Assembly: GCA_023150835.1 (NCBI GenBank) | Contig: JAKLKB010000012.1 | Coordinates: 16,858-80,857 of the forward strand | Direction: 5' to 3' | Length of the DNA: 64,000 nt | From: Myxococcota bacterium | GTDB lineage: Bacteria; Myxococcota_C; UBA6777 | Shown: positions 26,941 to 35,300 of the stretch, in pieces | How positions within the stretch are numbered: position 1 is the first letter of the stretch | Layout of the letters: each line of letters starts with the position of its first letter | Made by a program: the position numbers and the translations under genes | Notes under the pieces: generated by a model | The model's input: the letters and a program-made list of their open reading frames with translations, nothing else | What the model was told of the DNA's origin: nothing | The model's database searches: none

Positions 26941-28173
26941 TTATTGGGCGGTATAGCACAAACGGTTGCTCGGATCACCATTGGTATCGCTGGTGTAGAA
27001 ACCATGCGATTTGTCACGGTTATCGAGGCAGATGGTGAACTTGATCTTGCCGTCCACTTTGTTCGACGGATCGGTCGTGATGCTTGGGTTGCCAGCGATC
27101 GCTCCTTCACCTTTGTGGGTGGTGATGCTTGCGCGTTTGGTGTCGATCGATCCGGATTTGTTGTAGTAGCTAAAGCTAACTTCGACGGTGCCGTTGGCGT
27201 TATCTTTTCCACAAAGGCTTTTGTTTGCGTCAAAGGGACGACAATCGTAGCCGTTGGGACAATCGCTCGTGGTCGTACATTCGGTGCGGCTGCTGTCAGC
27301 GCTCCAACAAGAGTTCGAGGTGATGCGGTTGATCTTCACGTCGTGGATGATGCTGCCTTTGCTGGTTTCGATGCCTGTAGCCCAACCTTCGTTGCCTGTA
27401 GCGTTTTCGTCGCAGGCTTCGTTGGGGACGGCTTGGCAACCAGCTGTTTTGTTGTCGTCGGGGCAGTAGGTTTTCTTGGCGGCTTCGTGACAGACAGCGG
27501 TGGTGGTACAAGCAGCGGGGCCTTCGCAGACGTTGGTGGTGGTGTTGCACTTTTTGCCGCTACAGTTTTGATCCGACACGCATTCCACACATTTTCCAGC
27601 GGTGCTGCAAACTTTGCCGGGCTTGCTTGCGCACTGTGGGTCTGCTGTACACTCACGAGGCGGAGGGACGCACTTTTTGGGACTTGCAGCGGTGTCGCAA
27701 GTCGTGTTGGGGGCCTTGCCTGCGCAATCTGTATCGCCCTTGCACTCGTCGAGTTGTTGTCCGGGCTTCAAACAGAAGCTATCACGGCACTCTTCGCCAC
27801 CCGTACACTGCGTATTATCCGCGCATTTGATCACACAGGTTTTTTTGAAGGGATGACAAGCGTAGGTCGCGCCTTCTTTTGCACAAGCGGTCGCATCGCA
27901 GACGCAGCGGCTCAGGGTGTCATCGCATTTGTTTCCGGGATCGCAGTCTTTGAAGCTTGCGTCTTTGCAGTTTTTGAAGCACATACCTGCCGTTGTATCG
28001 CAGACTTCATCTGTTTTGCACTGCGTGTTGGAAGTGCATCCGCTTGTCCCACCGTCGCCACCGTCGGCGTTGGTGTTTTCGGTGTTGGTTCCGCCCGGAC
28101 ATCCGGCCAAAGTCGTTGCAAGCATCACCGCAAAAGCAGTTCCACACAAAAGGCTTATCCATCTTTGAATCAT
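26941..28173 (-). CDS. Cysteine-rich lipoprotein
   Basis: 410 residues. Lipoprotein signal peptide with lipobox L-A-G-C at about residue 24. A long series of Cys pairs follows (CTSNTQCKTDEVC, CTGGEECRDSFC, CTADPQCASKPGKVC, CVSDQNCSGKKC), a style common in myxobacterial secreted proteins. The last 150 residues lack this pattern and form a beta-rich domain with GKIKFTICLDNRD. Function unknown; surface or periplasmic location is inferred. GGAGG precedes the ATG by six bases. Disulfides here would be substrates for an oxidase of the DsbA type, which this region also encodes. Confidence 0.75.
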   Translation of the reverse strand: MIQRWISLLCGTAFAVMLATTLAGCPGGTNTENTNADGGDGGTSGCTSNTQCKTDEVCDTTAGMCFKNCKDASFKDCDPGNKCDDTLSRCVCDATACAKEGATYACHPFKKTCVIKCADNTQCTGGEECRDSFCLKPGQQLDECKGDTDCAGKAPNTTCDTAASPKKCVPPPRECTADPQCASKPGKVCSTAGKCVECVSDQNCSGKKCNTTTNVCEGPAACTTTAVCHEAAKKTYCPDDNKTAGCQAVPNEACDENATGNEGWATGIETSKGSIIHDVKINRITSNSCWSADSSRTECTTTSDCPNGYDCRPFDANKSLCGKDNANGTVEVSFSYYNKSGSIDTKRASITTHKGEGAIAGNPSITTDPSNKVDGKIKFTICLDNRDKSHGFYTSDTNGDPSNRLCYTAQ

Positions 28174-28842
28174 CACGTTCCTCCATGAGGGGTTGAGGTG
28201 GTCAAAGCCACCTTTGGGAAAGCGTTGTCGCTTTGCTTGTTTCTTTATGTCCTCGCTTGCGCGTTTTGTCAAAGTTTCGCAAGGCCCATTCCATCTTTTT
28301 TCTGCGCCCCCTTACAACACCAGAATCGCAAAACTTTTTTTCAAACCAGTGCGATCTTGCGCGCACACTCGCCCGTTCAAAACAACGCGACCTAGACATC
28401 TGTGTCATACTTTCGGTTCACGGCAGCGACGCTCTTCTTTCAACAAATCTCCGTGAATCGCCAGCGAGCGAAAGATCGGCTCGCCCAAACATAGAAAAAA
28501 TAAGCACGTTCTCTAAATAAGACGAGATAAAACGAGGCATCTCAAAAAGAGATCACCCTCCACCCTGTTTGTCCCCGTTTGCGCACGCTAGGTTCCATCA
28601 AAACAGGCGGAAGATGCTCACACAACAACAGAAGTTTACGTAGGGGCGGTTCGCGAACCGCCCGTGTATCGGGACATCGAGCAGCGAACGGACATACTCA
28701 CACAACAACACAAGTTTGTATGAGCAGCGGTTCGAGCAAGCAACATCCGCTTGTTTGCCTTTTGACGTACAAACGTGTTGTCTTTCCGACAACACAGACG
28801 AAGTGTCCGAGTGTTCGGGGTGGGGGGCCAACCATAGCTTAA
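28174..28842. other. Intergenic region with a perfect 20-bp palindrome
   Basis: No convincing gene. GGGCGGTTCGCGAACCGCCC at 28644-28663 is a perfect 20-bp palindrome, flanked by a direct repeat CTCACACAACAACA-AAGTTT near 28617 and 28694 (about 77 bp apart). The TAGGGGCGG...CCGCCCGTGTATCGG context resembles the dispersed intergenic hairpins elsewhere in the window. The promoter of the Cys-rich lipoprotein should lie at 28174-28400. Confidence 0.5.
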
Positions 28843-30180
28843 TCAGCTCAGGGCTGCTTTGCGCTGCTCTTTGGCTTGAGTGATCCGCTCGACTAGCTCT
28901 TTTGGAAACTGATCGCTGATGGCGCGAAACTGGTTCCATTGTTGGCGCAAGGCATCTAGGCTGCTGGTGCGAAGGATACCATGAAGGATCTTTTTTGCGG
29001 CCTCTTCGGGGTTTGCGATTGCAACACTCTGCTCTGTCTCGATCGGTTCGGGTGTTGTAGGGTGACCGACTTTTCTTCCGTGCGGCTCGCGTTCCGTTTC
29101 GCGTTGCGGTTTGGCTTTTTGGATCTTGGGTTCTTTTTGGTCTGAGGCATCCGAAGCAACTCGTGCGGCGTTTGTTTCAGGTTTCAAAGAAGCGGCTGCA
29201 TCAGCTTGTTCAGGCTTCAAAGAAGCGGCTACATCGACTTGTTCAGGTTGTGTTTGAAGGACAGGCGCTTCTTTCGGGGATTTTTCTTCAGGGCGCGTAG
29301 ATTTTTCTTCGGAGATCGTGTGATGATCTGTGCGGCTATCCGATAATTTTCCGCTCTCGTTGCTGTGTTGAGGTTCGTGATCGGTTTGTGCAACGTCGCT
29401 GGCGATCTGGCGAGAGGCGGATACTTCGGTCGAGTCGTGCGGAGCAACGTCAGCCGTCTCTTGAGAAACGACCGAAACAGTCGAAGCATGGGGTTCTTTG
29501 GCGCGTTCACCGAGTTCTTGGATCATCTGGCTGGCTTGGCTGCGCGTCAGATCGTCGAGATGTGAAGTACCGAAACGACGGTCTAATTCTGCACCCAAGG
29601 CCACCCGCGTCCAACCGATTTGCTTGCTCAGGCCGATCACAGCGTTGCGTTGTTTTTCCGTGGCGTGCAGAGGTTCTTGATCGTTGGTGTGGCTGCGTTG
29701 CTGCACGAGCCATTGGATGCGTTGCTCGTCGTCCAGTTCTTCCACCGCGCAAAACGGAACCGCAAAGGCCGAGCGCATCGCTCGTGCGCGAGCGCGGGTG
29801 ACAGCATGGCGAAACAAGGCGTGTCCTTTGAGTTTTGACGTGGTGGGATCGGCGTCTCCGTAGTCTTCAAAGGGATGCGAGCAAGCTTTTTTCCACACAC
29901 GGGCTTTGACCAGAAAAAAATCCTTGTCCCATCGGGCTTCGATGATATCGACCTCGCAACCGTCGTATTCGGGATCGCGGAGCGCCAGTTTTTGCAAACC
30001 AGCAGCCGTCACATACACTTGCCCGTTGAGGATCATCACTTCGCGAGTCAGAGGATCGAGGCCGTATTGGATGGCAACCAATTTAAGGGTCTCTCGCTCT
30101 TTTTCGTTGCGAACATCCCAGAGATGGGCGTATTGGTCGAGTTGTTCTTGGGAGGATGTGGAGGTTTTGGTGTCTTGCAT
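28843..30180 (-). CDS. RecT/Redbeta-like single-strand annealing protein (putative)
   Basis: 445 residues. The N-terminal 170 (QYGLDPLTREVMILNGQVYV, then GCEVDIIEARWDKDFFLVKARVW, then HAVTRARARAMRSAF) resemble phage Bet/RecT-type recombinases, which have G-L-(D/N)-P-x-x-R-E-(I/V) followed by a substrate-binding Y-x-G/D-G region and an R-A-x-x-R-A-L/M helix. Residues about 185-245 (EKQRNAVIGLSKQIGW, DLTRSQASQMIQEL) form a small helical module often found C-terminal in such proteins. Then follows a long low-complexity E/P/T/S/K linker with two ASLKPEQADAA-type repeats, and a final helical tail. No phage genes are nearby. AAGGAG lies six bases upstream of ATG 30180. Family assignment is tentative. 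Confidence 0.5.
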   Translation of the reverse strand: MQDTKTSTSSQEQLDQYAHLWDVRNEKERETLKLVAIQYGLDPLTREVMILNGQVYVTAAGLQKLALRDPEYDGCEVDIIEARWDKDFFLVKARVWKKACSHPFEDYGDADPTTSKLKGHALFRHAVTRARARAMRSAFAVPFCAVEELDDEQRIQWLVQQRSHTNDQEPLHATEKQRNAVIGLSKQIGWTRVALGAELDRRFGTSHLDDLTRSQASQMIQELGERAKEPHASTVSVVSQETADVAPHDSTEVSASRQIASDVAQTDHEPQHSNESGKLSDSRTDHHTISEEKSTRPEEKSPKEAPVLQTQPEQVDVAASLKPEQADAAASLKPETNAARVASDASDQKEPKIQKAKPQRETEREPHGRKVGHPTTPEPIETEQSVAIANPEEAAKKILHGILRTSSLDALRQQWNQFRAISDQFPKELVERITQAKEQRKAALS

Positions 30181-30399
30181 GGTCTGCTCCTTTGTGCGCG
30201 GTGTGCCGCGTGCATGACGTTTGATTTGCATTGCCCAGCCTACGCCATACTTTCGTCATAGCGCGTCATGCAGCCTCTTGGCAAAGAAAACTTTTATGGA
30301 CCAAGGGGGGGGGCAAGGGGTACAAAAAGACAGCGGGGAAACGGGCTGAAAAAGAGCGATACAAAGAGACAGCGGATCTTCTCGATAAGGCGGGCATCT

Positions 30400-30936
30400 T
30401 CACAGACCGCGAACGATCATCCACCGCCCACGGTAGCGTTCGAGTCGCATGATATGGCGGTTGACATCGCGGTCCCATCCTGCGTTGTACTGGCCGCGAG
30501 GGTATTGGTACACAGCGCGTGTCAACAAGACGACTTGCGCTTCGTTGGGGGTGGGGTAAGTGATCTTTTCGACGCGGATATAGAACGCATAGACCTTGAG
30601 CGCTTGAAATGACGGAGACAACAGCTTTTTTTTGACGTAATCATACCCGTAATCGTCATCTGGATCAGAGGTTCCTTTGGTTTCGTGGTAGCGCGGAGAG
30701 ATCAAACGCAAAAGGCTGCTCCACTTCTTTTTTTGGAATGCCTCTTGGTAGTCCATCAAGACGCTATGAACGTCTTGATTGTCTTGGGTGGCGGGGATCT
30801 CCGTACCTTTGATCATCGCGGGAGTGCAGCCCGTCAGAAACCACAGCGTCCCCGCCGCGAAACACATCACCCAACGCCAAACAAGCACAGGAGAAAAAGC
30901 ACGGTAGGGCAAAGGAGAGGAGGGAGTTCTACGCAT
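30400..30936 (-). CDS. Small predicted lipoprotein
   Basis: About 178 residues with a lipoprotein-type signal (basic start, hydrophobic VMCFAAGTLWF, lipobox L-T-G-C). The mature part (DVHSVLMDYQEAFQKKKWSS, then YHETKGTSDPDDDYGYDYVK) looks like an NTF2/SnoaL-like alpha-beta fold in which one extended strand is VLLTRAVYQYPRGQYN. I do not recognise the family. An ATG at 31017 would give a longer N-terminus; AAAGG precedes it by about nine bases, so the start is uncertain. I chose 30936 because it gives a normal signal peptide. Confidence 0.6.
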   Translation of the reverse strand: MRRTPSSPLPYRAFSPVLVWRWVMCFAAGTLWFLTGCTPAMIKGTEIPATQDNQDVHSVLMDYQEAFQKKKWSSLLRLISPRYHETKGTSDPDDDYGYDYVKKKLLSPSFQALKVYAFYIRVEKITYPTPNEAQVVLLTRAVYQYPRGQYNAGWDRDVNRHIMRLERYRGRWMIVRGL

Positions 30937-31150
30937 GTTGTCAAAATGTCCCTGTTGTTGGGGCGAGTCTGCCAAGTGTGGCACGAGATCCTGAGCGGTA
31001 TCGTAAGCGCTGTACATGACCAAAAGCCTTTGTTCTTTGCCGTGTGAGTCAAGATGCCCGAAGCAAAAAGCGAGACATCTCTACGCGAGATCACGGAGCA
31101 TGGCAAAAAGTAGGCCAGTACAGAACCTACAAACAACGGTTTGTTTTCGC

Positions 31151-31981
31151 TCAAAGATTCGGCAACATCGGCCAGTTCTGCGGGGTGAGATGATGCGCCA
31201 TCTCTTCGCGGGTTGCAAGCGAAAGATGTCGCAGGGGTTTTACATAAGCAGGCGCAGGCGTCAAGCCCAAAAGCATCCGAGGCTGCAACACACGGCCTTG
31301 CGCAGCAAATACCGCAGAAAGCGCCGCAAGTACGGCGTCGAGCGCGTCTTGGCGCTCGATCATCAAAGCGCCCAACGCAGGGGGGACGTGAAGCGGCAAG
31401 ACGGAGACGCAACACGACACATAGCGAGCGCGTAGAGCCGCAGAAGTCCGATACGTCGGTCGGGTGGGTGAAGAGAACGCAAACTTTTTTGCGAGTAGAT
31501 GGGCTGTTCCGCTTGCATAGACCTCGATCACACGCGCCATCGGTCGACAAGGATGGGTTGCCAGTACACGAGAAAGGCGAAGCCATCGCAAGGACAGAGG
31601 CGTGATATCGATAGGCCCACCGTTGCTTAAAGCGGGCTTGGGAGACAACGGTGGCACCGTTCGACGCAACAAGATATCGCAAAGACGATAGTGATAGAAG
31701 ACCTCCCAAGGCTCGCCCAACTCCGTTGCCCACGAAGGAAAAGAACAACCACATCCGAGATCGCAACAGGACGCGCATGGAGGCAAAGACAACGGTGCAT
31801 CGATCCCGCAAAGAGCGTACGTCCCCTCACACAAAAAGCCCATCAGTTCGGCATCATCGCGCAATGGAAACAGCGCAAAAAGCTCCATCTTCTTTCTGTC
31901 CTGTGCGATACATGCCGCAAACGTCCGCTCGCTCAAAGCCTGCCGCGTTGTACTCATGTCGATGCCCGCAAAATACACCAT
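31151..31981 (-). CDS. DUF429-family protein
   Basis: 276 residues. The pattern fits the DUF429 family (RNase-H-like fold, suggested nuclease): YFAGIDMSTTR at the start, C-G-I-D-A-P-L-S-L-P, R-L-C-D-I-L-L-R-R, V-I-E-V-Y-A-S-G, and D-A-L-D-A-V-L-A-A-L-S-A-V. A Cys cluster (CASCCDLGCGC) near 85 is an insertion that could bind metal. The biochemical role is unestablished. AAGGAG lies eight bases upstream of the ATG. An in-frame ATG eight codons in would remove the first strand. Confidence 0.65.
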   Translation of the reverse strand: MVYFAGIDMSTTRQALSERTFAACIAQDRKKMELFALFPLRDDAELMGFLCEGTYALCGIDAPLSLPPCASCCDLGCGCSFPSWATELGEPWEVFYHYRLCDILLRRTVPPLSPKPALSNGGPIDITPLSLRWLRLSRVLATHPCRPMARVIEVYASGTAHLLAKKFAFSSPTRPTYRTSAALRARYVSCCVSVLPLHVPPALGALMIERQDALDAVLAALSAVFAAQGRVLQPRMLLGLTPAPAYVKPLRHLSLATREEMAHHLTPQNWPMLPNL

Positions 31982-32354
31982 CCATCCGACTCCTTGCGTT
32001 TATTTTCTTCGCCGCCAATAAGATCGAGCGTGCGAGAACAACACCGTCCTGCCGCTCCTTTTGCGGGTTCATACGATACCCGAGCGATGTGTGATCGTAA
32101 GATATTGCGTAGACGACCGATTCTTGGGCAGCACACCTGTCTGCCCCTACACCGTTAGGGTAACACTATGGGCGGATTTCGTATCACTCTCCACCGCAAA
32201 ACACGGATCTAAGGATCGCAGCGCAAAAAGGAAGTCCTGTTGCGAAATTGAAAAGGCCGAAGATACGAGCGATCAGACAGGGGATATCAAAAGGAGGGTA
32301 GAGAAGGAAGAGGAAAGGATGGGGTTGGTGGAAGCGAAAGAGGCGGATGTCCGG
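31982..32354. other. Intergenic region with dispersed repeat copy 1
   Basis: Apart from the dispersed repeat, no gene is seen. The stretch after 32200 is A/G-rich, and reading frames there are antisense to the end of the multi-DsbA gene. Confidence 0.5.
32078..32195 (+). repeat. Dispersed intergenic repeat, copy 1 (GGGCAGC...CTGCCCCTAC type)
   Basis: Shares blocks with 54600-54722: TGATGTGTGATCG-AAG, TGCGTAGAC, CGATT-TTGGGCAGC, ACACCTGTCTGCCCCTAC and, at the end, GCGGAT-TCGTATCAC. GGGCAG...CTGCCC forms a hairpin. Partial copies occur around 56600-56665 and 56920-56960, and short fragments (CGAA-TCCGCCTA, GTGTG) just after dapA (8788) and at 10991. Confidence 0.8.
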
Positions 32355-35300
32355 TCACTTGGGGATACGGAGACCTTTGAGAACACGCGGATCGATGCGG
32401 AGGAGACGCGGGGCGGGTTTGGCGTTTCCTGCTTTGGCGAGTTCTTCGTCGATGACGGACTTGAACTGTTCAAAGGGTTGAGCGCCGACAACAGAACGAC
32501 CGTTGATAAAGAAGGTGGGCGTTCCGTTGGCTCCGGCTTCGCGAGCTTGTGTAAGATCAGCCTCGACGTAGGCTTTGTATTTGCCGCTATCAAGAGCTTG
32601 TTGGAAGCGCGCCGTGTCAAGACCTAGCTCTTGGGCCCATTTAACAAAGTTTTCTTTGTTGAGGTTGCGGAAGTTGGCAAACAGCTTGTCATGGAATTCC
32701 CAGAACTTGCCTTGTTCATGCGCAGCCATCGAGGCTTGAGCGGCGAGGTGGGCATTTTGATGGAAGGGCAACGGAAGGTGCTTGAATACCACGCGCACTT
32801 TGCCACCGTAGGCTTTTTTGATCTGTTCGATGGTTGCAGCCCCACGAGAACAGAAGGGACACTCAAAGTCCGAAAACTCCACGATGGTCACTGGAGCGTT
32901 GACAGGTCCGAAGGACGGGGCCTTTCCAGCATCGACCTTCACAACGGGCGGAGCTTGGGGGCGTTCAGGTTGAGGTGCAGCGGGACGGCCAAGTTGCTTG
33001 CCAGCAAGCACATCGTCGATCACTTGCTTGAAGCGGGAGTACGGCTGTGCGCCGACAACGCGAAGGCCGTTAACAAAGAAGGTAGGCGTTCCGTTGGCCC
33101 CGACAGAGCTTGCATAAGAGGCGTCGGCATCGACGTACTTGGCAAGAGCGGGATCATCAAGATCTTTTTTGAAGCGCGCCGTATCAAGGCCGACTTCTTG
33201 GGCCCACTTGAGGTAGTTGTCGCGGTTCAAGTTGCGGAAGTTGGCGAACAGTTTGTCATGGAATTGCCAGAACTTGCCTTGGCGATGTGCAGCCATCGAG
33301 GCGATAGCAGCGGGCTTGGCGTTGCGATGGAAGGGCAACGGAAGGTGCTTGAACACCACGCGCACTTTGTCGCCATAATTTTTCTTGATCTCGTCCATCG
33401 TTTTTGCGCCACGAGAACAGAAAGGACATTCAAAGTCCGAAAACTCGACGATCGTCACCTTGGCATCGGCAGGACCGAGAGTTGGTGCATCGCCAAGATT
33501 GATCTTCACGATGGGTTCGGGTTCGGGTTGACTCGGGCGTTGGGGAGCAGCAGCACCCGGTATCGGCTTTCCAGACAGTGCAGCGTCGATCATCTGCTTG
33601 AAGCGGAAGATCGGTTGCGCGCCCACAAGGACGTGGCCGTTGATGAAGAAAGTGGGTGTTCCGTTGGCCCCGACAGAGCTTGCATAAGAAGCGTCGGCAT
33701 CAACGTATCGGGCAAGAGCGGGATCATCGAGATCTTTTTTGAAGCGTTCGACATCAAGGCCAACTTCTTGGGCCCACTTGAGGTAGTTGTCACGGTTCAA
33801 GTTGCGGAAGTTGGCGAACAGTTTGTCGTGAAATTGCCAGAACTTGCCTTGGCGATGTGCAGCCATCGAGGCCACAGCAGCGGGCTTGGCGTTGCGATGG
33901 AAAGACAACGGCAAGTGCTTGAACACCACGCGGATCTTTCCAGCATAATCCTTCTTCAGTTGCTCGACCGTGGCGGCACCACGAGAGCAGAAAGGACACT
34001 CAAAGTCCGAAAATTCGACGAGCGTCACTTTGGCGTCGGCAGGTCCCCACGCTGGGGCATCACCGATCTTGATATCGACTTTGCTCGGAGGAGCCGAGGG
34101 CGTCGGGCGTTGGGGAGCATCGCCCGGGATAGGTTTTCCGGCCAGTTCGGCGTCGATGATCTGCTTAAAGCGGAAGAAAGGCTGCGCACCACCGAGTTCA
34201 AAACCGTTGATAAAGAAGGTGGGTGTTCCGTTGGCTCCGACAGAGCTTGCATAAGAAGCGTCGGCATCGACGTGCTTGGCAAGAGAGGGATCATCGAGAT
34301 CTTTTTTGAAGCGCTCGACATCAAGGCCGACTTCTTGAGCCCACTTGAGGTAGTTGTCACGATTCAAGTTGCGGAAGTTGGCAAACAGTTTGTCATGGAA
34401 TTCCCAGAACTTGCCTTGGCGATGCGCAGCCATCGAAGCCACCGCAGCAGGCTTGGCGTTGCGATGAAAAGACAACGGCAAGTGCTTGAACACCACGCGC
34501 ACTTGATCGCCGTAGGCTTTTTTCACTTCGCGGATCGTCGCGGCCCCACGAGTACAGAAAGGACACTCAAAGTCCGAAAACTCCACGATCGTGATCTTGG
34601 CGTTGGCGGAACCCCATGTCGGGGCGTTTCCGATCACCATCTTCTTGCGCGCCCCTGCCGCTGCGGGAGAGGGCTGCGGAGCAGGTGTGGGGGCCGAAGG
34701 AGCGGCTTTTCCAGAAAGGATATCGTTGATCACTTGTTGGAAGCGATCGAACGGTTGGGCTCCCACCACACTTTGGCCGTTGATAAAGAAGGTGGGTGTT
34801 CCGTTGGCTCCGTATTGACGGGCAAGAGCGAGGTCTGCATCAACAACGGCTTTGTATGTACCGCCGTCTAGCTCGCGTTGGAAGCGTTCGACGTTTAGGC
34901 CGAGTTCTTGGGCCCATTTGACAAAGTTTTCTTTGTTGAGATTGCGGAAGTTGGCGAAGAGTTTGTCGTGATAAGGCCAGAACTTGCCTTGTGCGTGGGC
35001 AGCCATCGAGGCTTGGGCAGCGAGGTGAGCGTTGCGATGGAAAGGCAACGGAAGATGCTTGAACACCACGCGCACTTGGTTGCCGTAGGCTTTTTTGATC
35101 TGCTCGATGGTTGCAGCCCCACGAGAACAGAAGGGACACTCAAAGTCCGAAAACTCCACGATCACGATCGGGGCATTGTTGGGTCCGAAGGAGGGGGAAT
35201 TTCCTAGTGGGATCGTGTTCTTCGCAGCGAGGCGGTTCAAGCTCGGGATCACAACAGAGGGTTGTGAAGGTCGTACAGTACGGCCTTTTCCGCTCAGTTC

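Noticed and set aside
26872-28188. 438-residue plus-strand frame
   Set aside because: Antisense to the Cys-rich lipoprotein, whose signal peptide, lipobox and Shine-Dalgarno are convincing.
32631-34871. 746-residue plus-strand frame with internal repeats
   Set aside because: Antisense to four DsbA units; its repeats merely mirror the coding repeats.
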